This document shows positions 1 to 10,712 of a stretch of DNA of 64,000 bases, one piece after another; positions within the stretch are counted from its first letter, which is position 1, and the number at the start of each line of letters is the position of its first letter. The stretch is taken from assembly GCA_958496175.1 (NCBI GenBank), contig OY292278.1:21018001-21082000 (forward strand), read 5' to 3'. Under the pieces are notes generated by a model. The model was not told where the DNA came from and ran no database searches. It worked only from the letters and a program-made list of their open reading frames with translations. The DNA comes from Sisyra terminalis (taxonomy: Eukaryota > Arthropoda > Insecta > Neuroptera > Sisyridae). The position numbers were made by a program, and so were the translations under genes.

Positions 1-538
1 GAATCTTATTATACTACTACTCCTGACTTTCGGAACTCCACCATATAAAGACCTCTTCCATTTCTATCCATTCATCTCGGTCTTGACTCCAGCTTCATCC
101 GGTCATCTATCCATTTCAGTGGTATTTCAGTACTATGAGGATTCGACCTCCAGAGGGTCACTTCCTTTGTCCATTGACTGTTCAACATGCTCAGCTCAAC
201 GTCATTTTTGAGTAGCCACCTTTTCCGGTGTCTAACTACCTCATGCTATAGTCGCGCATCAATAAACCTAGCATCCTCCTCTCCTAAGCTTTTCCGCCTT
301 TAATTTGGTAATCCAAACATGTTTCCAATCGAAATATTGCAACTGATGCAACACAAACGTAAAACACTTTTCGTTTCAAATTTTTTGGGATTTTTTGTCT
401 TCTAGAACTGTGCTTCTCCAAATTTTTCTTATCAGGGTTCCCTAAATCAGAAAAATAAACCCAACGGTCGCCTCCCCAAAAACGTTATACTTTAGTGGCC
501 ATATGTACTTTAATTTGTACCATTTATTGTTAATATAT

Positions 539-835
539 TGTTACGTTTTTACCATTAATTTATTTATTTATTTTGTCAGGTTTGTTAGGATTTGTTTCAG
601 GACATATAACAAAAGCCCCATTTATTTTAATACACATGTTTATTATTACAAACTTATTTATTTATTTTAATCGTTGTTCCGATTTATTTCGAACTTTGTA
701 ACATGTACTGGTCGTAACTCGTAATTTATTCTCTTATTTGGTCCTAGCGACGATCGATCGCCTTATTTATATACCAATTTGCCGTGTTCTGGAAACTTCC
801 AGTACATTCGACTTCTATCTCTTTCAACCCTGCAT
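539..835 (+). mobile_element. Solo or fragmentary LTR (copy 1)
   Basis: The sequence from TGTTACGTTTT at 539 to about 835 aligns over its length with 50874-51200: the same TGTTACG start, then an AGGATTTGTTTCAG-like block, ACATATAACAA, CCATTTATTTTAA, a GTTTATTATTACA block, and a GTGTTCTGGAAA block. The TG start, length near 300 bp and lack of adjacent coding sequence suggest an LTR fragment of an LTR retrotransposon, possibly Ty3/gypsy-like, but no internal gene confirms this. It lies inside a non-LTR retrotransposon relic on the opposite strand, so it inserted later. The right boundary is uncertain. Confidence 0.55.
787..809 (+). promoter_or_regulatory. Heat-shock-element-like array in LTR copy 1
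   Basis: Pentamer spacing is TTC-tg-GAA-ac-TTC-ca-GTA-ca-TTC. That is five alternating nTTCn/nGAAn units in phase, with one mismatch (GTA for GAA). Three perfect contiguous units are a canonical binding site for the heat shock factor trimer. The other LTR copy keeps the same array at 51075-51102. Function is inferred. Confidence 0.5.
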
Positions 836-1299
836 TAAAAAGTTTTACGGCCCCCTGACAGGAGCTCCAAGACCCTTTGAGGTCGTGCCTCCTAGTTTCC
901 CGTAAACATCGTTTTAGAACAAAGCTCAGTTTTCCAAACATTACCCCCGTTAGAATGATTCTTCTCGAGAACCCCTTGGTACTCACGTCCCAGTTTAATA
1001 GTGACCAAAGTACAGGTATTTATTGACTTGCTCCAGCAGTAACCTGTCAATATGGATTACTATGTGTTCCTGAATTAAAACTTTGGTTTTTTGCATATTG
1101 ATTTGTAATCTCAATTTACGTGACCCCTTGTTTAACTTATCTATCATATTTACATTGATCAGTATAAAAAGAAGCGAAAGCAATTTTAAGGGGACATTAA
1201 GGGTATAGCATGAATTTGACGAATCGAAATATGTAATCAGAATTTTTCTAATAAAATAAGATTTTGATTTGCGGGGAGTTTCTAATATCTCCGGTGCCA

Positions 1300-3194
1300 C
1301 GGTTCAGTGACGAATTATTATAGACAAAGCAAAAATAAATCAAAAATTACGAATACAAAATTACAAGATTTCGCTTTATTTTCAAAAAAAAAAAAATATA
1401 TATTTTTGTCTAAAAATTTCAATTTTATTTCTTATGGGAAAACGAATTTTAATTAATTTATTTGATCAATCACTGATTAAGTTATAAATTTTCAACCAAG
1501 AGTCCCTAATTCTATACCCAGCGACATCATGGCACCCTCAGATTATTTCAAATGTGCCTAATTTTGTGAACCACTATAAAAAATATTGGAGTCTTTTGTA
1601 TCATACTTTATCCGTGTTTTTCTAATACACCTATTAATTTACTTCAGGAAATGCATTTAGCCCGTTAAATTCCCAGTATTCCAGTATGTGTTTTTAAGTG
1701 ATTTTTTTTGCGGATCTCTGCTTTATTTCATACAGAACATCTTTAAGACTCGATATTCGACTGCAATAAATATATTCTACAAAAACAATTTATTGCAGGC
1801 ATTAACTTATCACCTCAAAAATCTTCAACAAAAAAAGCTTTTACTTTAGTGGAAGTTCACTGTTCTTAACTACCGTTTTATTGATTTGCCAACATTGATG
1901 GAGAAAAATAACTAAGGTCCAACTAGTTTATACAACATTTTGTTCAAAACAAAAAAGTCAACTTTTGTCTATAAATTTGTATTAATGTGCAATAAAACAG
2001 TAGTTAGGATTCAAAAAAAAAAATAGGGAAGGCCATTCAAAAGAGCTTTCTTCTTTAAGGAGAAGAAAGATTATTGATTTTCTCTTCATATTTCCCATTT
2101 TCCTTGGAAAAGGATTTAAGATGAGAGAAAAAGTTTTAATAAGGCAAACAGGAAAATGAAAACTTGGCATATTGAGTTTCTTTTGCTTTTTTCATATACA
2201 TAAATATCAAGCCTTGTATACATATACGCACCAGAATAGGAAACAAGCATCGTAAATACCTACGTACAAATATTAAAATGAAAATTTAATTTAAACTTTT
2301 CTCAACGCCAATTTTCCACGATCTCTACTAAACCGTGATGCTTGTCGAGCGGAAAGAAATGAGTCATTCAACTCATTCAGTACTGAAGAAAAAAAAATGA
2401 ATGTCGAAAAAACAAATGAACAGCTCGTTCCGTCCATAGCCATCTGGATGATGTAAATATGTTTGCAAAATTTTAATTGCAAAAACATCGGCACGGCGCT
2501 TATTCAGTTCACCTGCGCTTTAATTTTGAGAATGGCTCGTGCCACAGCCGCTGAATTTAAAATTTTTTTTTTGGATTTTTATTTCTTTAACATTTATGAA
2601 TTAATGTCATGTTTTTTTAATATGGAATAAGAGAAGCGGTACATGAGATGATAAAAGCGGGGAAAATTGCCCATTATGCTCGGATGGATGTCGCTAAATA
2701 AATAGGTACCTACTTGAGGTTTGGACGCACCTGCAATTGGGAATTTTGCAAAAGAAAAATTAATCATGCATCACCTGGTCATTTTTAACGCCTGAATTAT
2801 GATGAAAATATAATTGATGGTCATTTACAACTTGTAATTTCATTTAGCTACAAAAACTACATGTAGTACAGGTGAAATTTCGGACTCAATTATCGATTAG
2901 TTTTTGTACAAGAATGACGGGGTTTGTATGAAAAAAACGCAAATTATTTGCTTAAATTTGCAACAAATTAACTTTGGAAGTTCAGCCTTTTCATTTATAT
3001 GTTATTGATACAATCCGATGTTCAGAAAAAGATAATTTTACTAAGAAAGAACTTATCGTTCCATTTCATAGTACTCGAGTTACGTATAGGTACTCTGATA
3101 TACGTTTATTTTAAAAGTGTATCTTAATTTGAAGTCTTTCATACGTAACTCGAACACTTCTTTCCTTTTTGATTCCCATAGTTTTTGATCGAAG
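1300..3194. other. AT-rich stretch, no gene seen
   Basis: No recognisable coding frame, transposon or RNA gene. It contains poly(A)/poly(T) runs (for example near 1386-1400 and 2556-2570). A small inverted repeat around ACTCGAGTTACGTATAG at 3071-3087 pairs with CATACGTAACTCGA at 3141-3154. Confidence 0.5.
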
Positions 3195-3545
3195 TTAAAT
3201 CAGGGTATCCAATTCTCTATTCAATAGATACAAATTTCCTGACTTTCTAGATCAAAACTCGCTTATTTCCCTGTCCTTATTAAAAAAAATGCTTTATTCA
3301 ATTTCGTGAAAAAGATTTGAATTCAAATCTTAAAAAGTTATAAATTTTCATATACCGTTAATAGTCTTTTAAAATTATTTTTCAATGTACAGAATTTTCA
3401 CATATTTTGGTTATTTACGATGACGTCTACATCTTTTACAATCCAACAACTAATCAAATTAAGAAGAAATGTAAAGTTGTCAGAATTTTAAATCGAGATC
3501 CCTGACCCAATGAATTGCCCGATTTCCCTGACCGCTAGATACCCT
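3195..3545 (+). repeat. Interspersed repeat family B, copy 1
   Basis: Shares an ordered set of blocks with 23965-24350 and 41750-42012: a TTTCCTGACTTTCTAGA block, TTTCGTGAAA, then GACGTCTACATCTTTT(A/C)CAAT, an AATCAAATTA block, and a final (T)TTCCCTGA block. No coding capacity. It looks like a short non-autonomous element, class unknown. Confidence 0.5.
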
Positions 3546-3596
3546 GAAAGTAAAATGTCGAACTTTTTCGGTAACTATATGAAATATGTACTAAAT

Positions 3597-4089
3597 CAGG
3601 GGTGGCCAACCCGTGGGTCGTATGAAACCCGCCTTGACTATTTTTCCGAACTGCAAGATTCATCACACTTACAAAATATATTTATTATATTGATGGGTTA
3701 CAATCCAAAGGTTCCATATCCTTTTTTTTGTCAAATTCAAGTACAAACCACAATATAATAATTGAGATAATTTATTTTCAACAAAAAATCAATGACAAAT
3801 AGTAACCAGTAGAATACACGATATAGTTATACCAATATTATAATTAAAATCTCATAATAATGGCCTATCAAAAACTTCGATTGTCAATATTTAAAAATCA
3901 GTACAAAGTGACAAACAACATTTGAGCATTAACCGATATTATGGTTAAAGTAGAGAAAACTAATGCATTTAAAAATTTTCCATAGGATATCCGAACCTTA
4001 TATGGGGATGGATATAATTTTATGTGGCCCATGGAGTTGTGATGCGTTCCCAAAGTGGCCCATAGTACCATTTAGGTTGGCCACCCCTG
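3597..4089. mobile_element. Non-autonomous hAT-like element (493 bp)
   Basis: Starts CAGGGGTGGCCAACC and ends with its exact reverse complement, GGTTGGCCACCCCTG, giving a 15-bp perfect terminal inverted repeat. The flanking octamers TACTAAAT (3589-3596) and TTCTAAGT (4090-4097) agree at 6 of 8 positions, as expected for an aged 8-bp target duplication. CAGGGG termini with 8-bp duplications are typical of hAT elements. No transposase frame is visible, so it would have needed an enzyme supplied by another copy. Confidence 0.75.
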
Positions 4090-4304
4090 TTCTAAGTTTT
4101 ACAGAAGTACCTGCTATTCCCTGCGCCCGATTCATCGTTGATTAAAAAAATCTCCCTACCCTCTTATCCCATATACTCTTGTCATTATGTAGTGATGCTG
4201 AAATAATTCAATGAATTATTTTTTTTTAATTAGCAATTTATTTGCCTAAGAAATGATTGGTTCTTTTTTCGGTGAAAGCGTTATTTTAATATTTGTTGTT
4301 TAAT

Positions 4305-4376
4305 GTCGGTTTCTAGACCCTAAGGTCTTAAACGACTTTAGGGTTTATAAAAATCCGTAAATCGATAAATAAAACT
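4305..4376 (-). repeat. tRNA-derived SINE, 3'-half fragment
   Basis: The minus strand reads TTATCGATTTACGGATTTT, then TATAAACCCTAAAGTCG and AAGAC. These are the internal blocks of the SINE family whose best copies are at 37599-37760 and 56707-56868. The tRNA-like head and the terminal GCGACGGTAAATA block are missing. Confidence 0.5.
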
Positions 4377-4379
4377 TCC

Positions 4380-5429
4380 GCGTTAAATTACAATAGATTC
4401 GAATTCAGCATTTACCAATTTCATAAAGGTCCCTTTGACTATTCGTATTATGACATTCCATTTTGATAAGAAAGTTTTATGTATAAAGAAAAATTACGGT
4501 GTATTTTGTGGCCATTATATTGCTGACAGATCAATTTAAAAATTTCCCAAATTATGCATTCAAATATCGTTTGTAAAAGCATAGATATTATCAAAAGTTT
4601 TCCCCAATATGTTTTCATAAACTCTCAAAACGAACAAAGATTAAATTATCCTCGTTATCGTAACAAGTTCACATGCCTATTATTCCCGATTTGTGCCTTA
4701 TGTTTCCCATATCCCATAACTTCCCGTTTTGTATGCGTGTCTATTTATTCCCAATTTATCCACACAAAGTATAAACCTACCCTCACTACTCCACTGCATA
4801 CAAACACATACAAGTCGATATCATAGAGGAAAAATAAATGGAAAAATCCATGAACTGCTCGAGCTCACGTCCTTCCTTTTTCAATAAAGGAAAAATTCAA
4901 AAAAAAAAAATAACGAACGGGAATGCCAAATTGATTCTTTCAAACATTTCAAATATTTGAATTTTTCATCACTGAAAATGATGAGTTTCTTTTGTTTCAT
5001 TTTGTGCCATTCTTCGAGAGTGGGGTATTTTGAAATGTTTTTGTTCCCGACAAAAATCCGGGATGTTATTAATTGACTCGTATATAGTATATTGATGGTA
5101 GAGGTATTCTAAAAATTTATTACACAATGGTAGATGATTTGGTTGAATTTATTTCTCCCACGAGAAATGAAATAGTAGAAAATCGATTTTTTACATCAAA
5201 CATTTTTAGAAGGAAAGGAAATATTAAACAAAAGGTGATAGTAAGATACTAAGGTTTTAGGTAAATTTGAGCGTAATAGCATACAAAGTTTAATTGCACT
5301 TAAATTTATGCTTTTTCTCTAACAATTATTGAAATTATCTAAGTCTCAATAAAAAAATACATTTGAAATGGATGCAGTTCGTTTGTGGGGCATTTAAAAC
5401 ATAATTTTTTGTCCATTTGAGCTAATCGT
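4380..5429. other. AT-rich stretch, no gene seen
   Basis: Nothing recognisable beyond low-complexity A/T runs. Short open frames here have no protein-family resemblance. Confidence 0.45.
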
Positions 5430-5437
5430 ATTATATC

Positions 5438-5722
5438 CACTGAGATGTATGACTAGAGTAAACATACTCCATAAACCCAATGTTAAATTTATATTGATAT
5501 TTTCCTTCAATTTGTTGAATGCTCGTACCTCTTCCATAGCAAATTTGTACAAAATATAATCTCTTCTCTCTAAGTTGGCATATGTAGCAGAGTGGAATAG
5601 TTCTAACGACGGCCACGAGAGTGCGCTAAGTTTACAAAAAGATAAGAAAGTGGAAGCACGATAGTATTCATTATTTTTGGACAAATTTATATTCAGGATC
5701 ACTCTAGTCCTACATCTCAATG
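5438..5722. mobile_element. MITE with 22-bp TIRs and 8-bp TSD (copy 1)
   Basis: The left end CACTGAGATGTATGACTAGA pairs with the right end, whose reverse complement is CATTGAGATGTAGGACTAGA. The element is flanked on both sides by the exact octamer ATTATATC (5430-5437 and 5723-5730), a clear target-site duplication. An 8-bp duplication suggests the hAT or P superfamily; termini starting CA fit either. The interior is non-coding. A second full-length relative lies at 55751-56014 and a truncated one at 56192-56340. Confidence 0.8.
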
Positions 5723-6059
5723 ATTATATCTCGTACAGCTTATATGAAAAAAGGACACCTGACAAGTGTAATTGGAACATTTTTTATCAACAATCCATTC
5801 ATAAGAATTGATACTTGTATTGGGGGTGCATAAAAGATTAACTTTTAAATACTTCTCGTCTCAAAAACGAGATGAGAGATCGAGAAAGGGTACATCAATG
5901 AGAGAGACCGAAAATTTTGGGTCCGTTAATCATATTTGGAATGAGATAATTTTGGCATTCTTGTACTATTAAAATAGGTTTCGAAATTGCAACAAAATTT
6001 GAATATCAGTCTTTTGAAGTATAAAATTCAAGCCCAAAGTCCTTCTTATTTTTAACTCT

Positions 6060-6480
6060 ATGTCCACGGGTACCCATGGTACCGAATAACCATTTAACAT
6101 ATACCCGATGAGTACCTGGGTTATTATGACCAAAATATTATTACTTTAGTTCATGTCCCTTTTAGAACCATCAAATCTGGCAACATTGCATTTTTTCTTT
6201 GATATTAAATTAATTCGTGAATAAATCGGCTCATAATGAAATTTTAGCCACAAAAGATAAATTTATACGGTATTAGAGTTAAATTAACCAAAAAATCGCG
6301 AATAGAATAGAAAACAAAAGTGGAAAATTCAACGTTGCCAGATTTGACGGTTCAAAAAGAGACATGAGTCATAATTTTTTTTACTTTTTAAAAATTATAT
6401 ATTATTAACAATTCACAACAATAAATTGATCTTGAAATATAATAATTGTTCGGTATAAGACCGGCATTTGAGCACTTAAG
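6060..6480. repeat. Old interspersed repeat family H, split by a foldback element
   Basis: The left part holds the near-palindrome CGGGTACCCATGGTACCG near 6067. The right part, about 6400-6470, reads AACAATTCACAACAATAAAT and matches 61030-61060. In the copy at 60930-61085 the two parts are only about 60 bp apart; here they are separated by the foldback at 6150-6368. Confidence 0.45.
6150..6368. mobile_element. Foldback element with ~48-bp inverted arms
   Basis: Left arm: CATGTCCCTTTTAGAACC, TCAAATCTGGCAAC, ATTG. Right arm, reverse complemented: CATGTCTCTTTTTGAACC, TCAAATCTGGCAAC, GTTG. Weaker symmetry continues inward, so most of the unit is palindromic. Part of it is also recognisable at 60545-60615 (CGAATTAA block and GCAACGTTGCCA). 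No coding sequence. Confidence 0.65.
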
Positions 6481-6806
6481 TTCAAAATGGTTGGGAACCT
6501 CATCTATTAGCTACTTAATCCTATCTTCTTTCTTTACGATTGTCAGATATTTTTTTTTTCATACGTAACTTATGAATTAAATTATTTTCTACTGCTAATT
6601 ATTTAGATTATAGAAAACAACCTCTGAAAGTTTTTGGATATATATTCCAAAAAAAAAAAAAAAAAACCGATTCGCCTCAATCAAAATCTCTACCAAAAAA
6701 AGTAGTAATATTATTGTATTTTTAATCGTTCGTTCTATTAATAGTCCCTAAATTAAGGGAAGTATTTAGAGGAGTTGGGGGATGGAGTCTAAATACTCTT
6801 GCTTAG

Positions 6807-7035
6807 TCCATTTTTACTTATTTAATCTTCTGATTTTTAGTGTCCTGAAATTTGCTTCACTCTAGAACCCTGAAATTTGGGAATCCTGCACTGCTTTAGT
6901 ATCTTGGGAAGCCGGGAGAAGGAATCTTAATATTGTTGTTTATTCCATTTTTACTTATTTATTCTTCTCACTTTTGGTGCCCTGAAATTTGCTTCATTCT
7001 AGAACCCCTAAAGTTGAGAATCCTGCCCTGCTTTT
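6807..7035 (+). repeat. Two-copy tandem duplication, ~139-bp period
   Basis: CCATTTTTACTTATTTAATC, CCTGAAATTTGCTTCACTC, TAGAACCC, GAATCCTGCACTGCTTT at about 6809-6898 recur with small changes at about 6947-7035. This is a diverged direct duplication with no coding content. Confidence 0.7.
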
Positions 7036-8815
7036 ACCAGGAAACAGTTAAACATGATTTTTTTCTAAAATTATTATGAGAATTACAGTTATCTTTCTTA
7101 AAACTATTATCAGGAGCGTCACAGTAAGCGATTTAATTACTTTCCGTTTCTCAGAAATGCAGAAAAACTAGATTTATCGAATAATCAACAAAAAAAAAGA
7201 AGTATCGGGATGCAGTTGCCGGTTGCCGGATATCCGGAATTCGGACCAAATTGTTAAATCAACCGCGTAATTTTTATCATAATTTTTTGATAGTTCTGAA
7301 AAATGATAGAAAAGAGCGACAATTTCTATTGCATTCACTCTCTATGGAAAATAATAGTACCTATATTATTCGAGGTTAAGAACCTGAAACATTTGACGAG
7401 CATAATTTTTTGTTATTCATTTGTTATTATATTAGTGGAAACAAATGAATGAGACCACGTGCCCTTTTGCCAGTCTGATCTTATTGTCTCCTGGGACTGC
7501 AAACAATGCAAAACTTCTCGTGTTTACCTTTGTCTTTTTTTCCCTCTTTTCGTTTCTTGTTTTCTTCGTCGAACGAAAACAAAAAACCAATTCGTCGAGA
7601 CATTTCGAATGGGCTTTCTGATGTCTTGTTCGCCTCGCCTTGACAGACCTGCGGAGGTCGATCCCCTGCGAACTCAATTTTATATTTAAAAGTCGAAAAC
7701 CTCCCCCGTTTTCCTCTCGACTTACTGCCCACTGTTAATATCGTTCGAAGAAAGTGACATGCACGTTATTTGTAGTAGTCTCGATTTATTTTCAGAATAC
7801 GGAGATAAAATGAAACGATTGGTCCAGAAAAAGCAAATATTGAAAAACGCATCGGTATCGGCCTCGCTGCAGTTTAGTGCAGTTCACATCCATTTGGCCG
7901 ACTGCCAAAAATTGGTAAACTGCAATTTTAATACTGAGACAACAAAAACGAGTTTTTCGATGCTTTTGGATCGTTAGACTCTTAAACTAGAACAAATTTT
8001 TTGTTCCATTGCTTCAGAAAAGTATTCTGTAGGTATAAGTATGTCCAAGTTTGAAATCTCTGAATAAAGACAGAATGGTGAAACAGAGAGGAAAATTTAA
8101 TTTTATAAATTGAAATCACATGTGCTGGTTCTCACACTAAATTTCCGACTTCCTCCTATATACATTTTTTTTATTTTCTCATTTATTATCGGATGTACAG
8201 TTTCAAGGTTGTATTAGGGCAGCTCGGAAATGATCCTTGTGAAAAACCATATTGTGTCCTAATCAAATTGATATCGTTTCGTTCCAGACCCTTTTAGTTT
8301 CGCTTTATAATTCTATCATATTTCCGGGTTGTATGCTCCATAAATTTTATTTTTTTGCTGGTAAATTGTTTAATTGTAAAGCTGTAAGCTAAATATAACA
8401 AATTGTTTAGGTAGATAAGTGATTTATGCATACTATTATGATTATATACACTGGAGACCATAAGTTCGAGACCAGTTACATAAAAGTGATAATTTACCTG
8501 AATTTGCTTCAAATATCGATAATTAAAAAGAAATTTGATCCCCATCATATACATACATTTTTAATAAATGTCTATAAAGATATTTTTTTGTGCATTTCAC
8601 TAAATTAAGTGCAATAAATACGTTTCATTTTAAATCATTAAAGAGTACCGAATGAGAGCAGTTATCTACATTTATTGTTTAAAATTTCTTAAAATAAATA
8701 TTTTTCCATGGGTTAGTTACTATTTCTGGTTCATTTACTTTATCGTATCTTTCTTATATAAAAATTTCTACTTAGTATGTAATTGAAGTTTTTGCTGACC
8801 AGACGTCTTTCAGTA
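7036..8815. other. Unique sequence with a less AT-rich island at 7440-7980
   Basis: No feature can be assigned. The island at about 7440-7980 has overlapping short frames on both strands (up to about 83 codons) but no recognisable domain, and could be a conserved regulatory block or exon remnant. The rest is AT-rich. Confidence 0.4.
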
Positions 8816-8819
8816 TCAG

Positions 8820-9820
8820 AAAAGTTGATGAAATTAACAGAAATACAATCTGCTATTGCAACTTTTTATGCAGAGGGTAAATCCGAACACGTAATTGTTT
8901 CAGAATTAAGAAATTAAAGACATGTGTCCATGATATTATTGTGGGTCACAAGGAAACAAGATGTCATCAGGATAGATCTCCCTCAGGAAGACCGAGAGCA
9001 ACCAATTTTTGTAAGGACAAGTGCATTGTTGTCACCAGTAAATGTAACAGATACCTAACAGCATCAAAAATTAGTGTTAAAGTTAGTAAATTACGAATTA
9101 AACTTGTATCATAAACCAGCATACAAAGACGATTAATGGAGGCTATTTCGTTTGGTTGAGGTGCCTTACGGAAACCTCTTTTAAGACAACACAATGGGAA
9201 CTTCCCCATCGAAATTAGGTTGAAGAGGATTTCAAAAAAGTCCTATGGACCGATCAGTTCTAATTTGAAGTATTTTATTCTAAAAGAACAATCTACGGTC
9301 ATCGCAGTGTCGGAGAATAGAGGATACCAGATTCATGGTACCAACTTCTAAGCATAGGAATGCGATTGTGATATGTGTTTTTTAGGCTAGGGAACAGGAA
9401 ATTTGATCCAAATTGAAGGAATTAGGAAAAAAAGGAAATTTAAAGATATTTAGGAAATAGATTGATATCACATCTGCGATAAAATTAATTGGTAATGGTT
9501 TTCGGGATAATGATCTCAAGCATAACTCTAAATAATGTGGAAAGTTTTTACAGGGGAAAGAATAAGAAGTTTTGGAAAATATAGTTTGGGTACCTCAAAG
9601 TCCCGATATCAACCCGATAGACCTTTTGGGGGATACGTTCGATAAAAATGTTTGGAATCACTGCTTTTCTTCGTCGAAAGACTTGTGAAGGATATCTCAA
9701 GAAAGTTAAAGCATTTTTTTTCCAAAAACCATGAAAAATTATTAGCTAGAAGCCAAAACTGATGAAAACTGTAATTAAACGCAAAGAAGTCTTCTTTGAT
9801 GGAAAACCAGTTTCTTTTAT
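8820..9820 (+). pseudogene. Tc1-like transposase pseudogene
   Basis: Pieces of a Tc1 transposase follow each other in order across several frames. They are KLTEIQSAIATFYAEGKSE (start of the DNA-binding helix region) at about 8831; GRPRATN and NRYLTASKI at about 8985-9070; RRLMEA and the KPLLR linker at about 9130-9185; FKKVLWTDQ at about 9230-9255; YSKRTIYGH; GTGNLIQIEGI at about 9390; DNDLKHNSK at about 9510; VPQSPDINPIDLL at about 9592; and VIKRKEVFFDGKP near 9775. The first two catalytic aspartates are readable (WTD, DND). The third position, normally E in NPIEN, reads D. Multiple stops and frameshifts make it inactive. The enzyme would have cut and pasted a TA-flanked element. Terminal inverted repeats were not found. 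Confidence 0.85.
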
Positions 9821-10439
9821 TTTTTTCATTAAGAACTATAATTATTCTTAATTTTTAAGTATTCAATTAATTTATCAATAATTATTTTTTTATCTTTTTT
9901 TTTTGTTTTCCAAAATTATAAAGTTTCTCATTCTTTTTTCATCAGTTTTCTGGGCCAGATTTAGAGGAGGGTAACCGGGGTTACAACCCTGGGGCCTTCA
10001 CAGAAGAGGGACCCCTCCCATAGATACTTCGAAAAAAAAAACAAATTCAGATTAGTAAGCCCTAGTAAACAACTTTTCCTTTGATATTTGAAAATTTGCA
10101 TGCTGCAACAGAGGCATTGGTGGAAGTTTATCAGGATGATTTAGATTTAGAACTTAGTCTTGGTAATGAGTTAATTCAATTTGTGTCTTTGATCGACTCA
10201 TACAAAAAGGACTATGGAAAAGACCGGAACTACCAAGTAGGAATTTATAATTGGCTTAGTCATGGCCCAGGCTTGGGCCAAAGCTTGCCAAGCCTGATCC
10301 AAGACTGGCCTAACTCCGAAATTATATCCATGGACCAGACCTAGAAACCACAGTCAATTCAAACTAAAATTTAAAAATAGATTCTAGAAAAAAAAAAACA
10401 TTGATTTTTACAATTTAAAGTATTTTTATTTTTTTAAAT

Positions 10440-10712
10440 AAGAAAATTCAGGTTATTTAAGATCTTTTTTTTTTATTTAATATTTTTATTATTCAATTAG
10501 CTACGTTTCGTTACTAATCGTAACTTCCTCAGGCTTCTATAACAAATTAAAATAATTACAAAATATGTCAATCATACATAAATTTCAAAAATATAATAAT
10601 ATACATATAATATAGATCATATAAAATATTTGTAATTATCATAAATAATATAATTATTTAAAAAAATATAAAAGCTGAGATCTGAATTTTATCATCTACT
10701 ATTTTTATAATG
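10440..10712 (-). repeat. Hammerhead-bearing repeat family D, copy 1
   Basis: Shares both flanks and the ribozyme motif with 35195-35412. On the plus strand both begin with an AAGAAAATTCAGGTT-like block, contain CG-TTTCGTT...ATCGTAACTTC, and end with GAGATCTG(A/C)(A/G)TTTTATCATCTA. The interior of this copy is very AT-rich. No coding sequence. It lies within the insertion that splits the hAT relic. Confidence 0.6.
10498..10536 (-). ncRNA. Hammerhead ribozyme motif, intact core (family D)
   Basis: Minus strand, in order: stem I strand AGC, then CUGAGGA (10532-10526), stem II AGUUAC/GUAAC closed by GAUUA, then GAAA (10509-10506), C, G, U, and A at position 17 (10502), then stem I strand GCU. 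All conserved core bases are present: CUGANGA, GAA, and the A15.1-U16.1 pair. Stem III is only AC/GU, a self-complementary ACGU, as in dimer-forming hammerheads of Penelope-like elements. Cleavage would fall after 10502. A at position 17 is allowed but less common than C. Activity is predicted only. Confidence 0.7.

Larger units (their letters stand above)
10..1295 (-). pseudogene. Decayed non-LTR retrotransposon reverse transcriptase, C-terminal half
   Basis: Read on the minus strand, frames at about 1160-1000 give INMQKTKV followed by LEQVNKYLYFGH. This matches the end of the palm domain in insect non-LTR reverse transcriptases (usual form INMQKTKVM...LGH). A shifted frame at about 985-905 gives SRRIILTGVMFGKLSFVLK, the segment that normally follows. 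Further on, at about 260-20, the frame gives NSQWTKEVTLWRS and then KWIDDRMK and MDRNGR, which resemble the RNase/C-terminal tail (WT+xxxEWRP...RWIDDI...DRxxW). Stops and frameshifts separate the pieces, and the block between about 905 and 330 is replaced by an LTR fragment. The protein would have copied element RNA into DNA at the target site; this copy is dead. The family is inferred from remembered motif patterns, not from a search. Confidence 0.68.

Noticed and set aside
2375..2415. CTGAAGA followed by GAAAAAAC
   Set aside because: Intervening sequence is an A run that cannot form stem II; also on the wrong register for cleavage.
8950..8975. CTGATGA on the minus strand
   Set aside because: No downstream GAAA with pairing; it is part of the Tc1 frame region.
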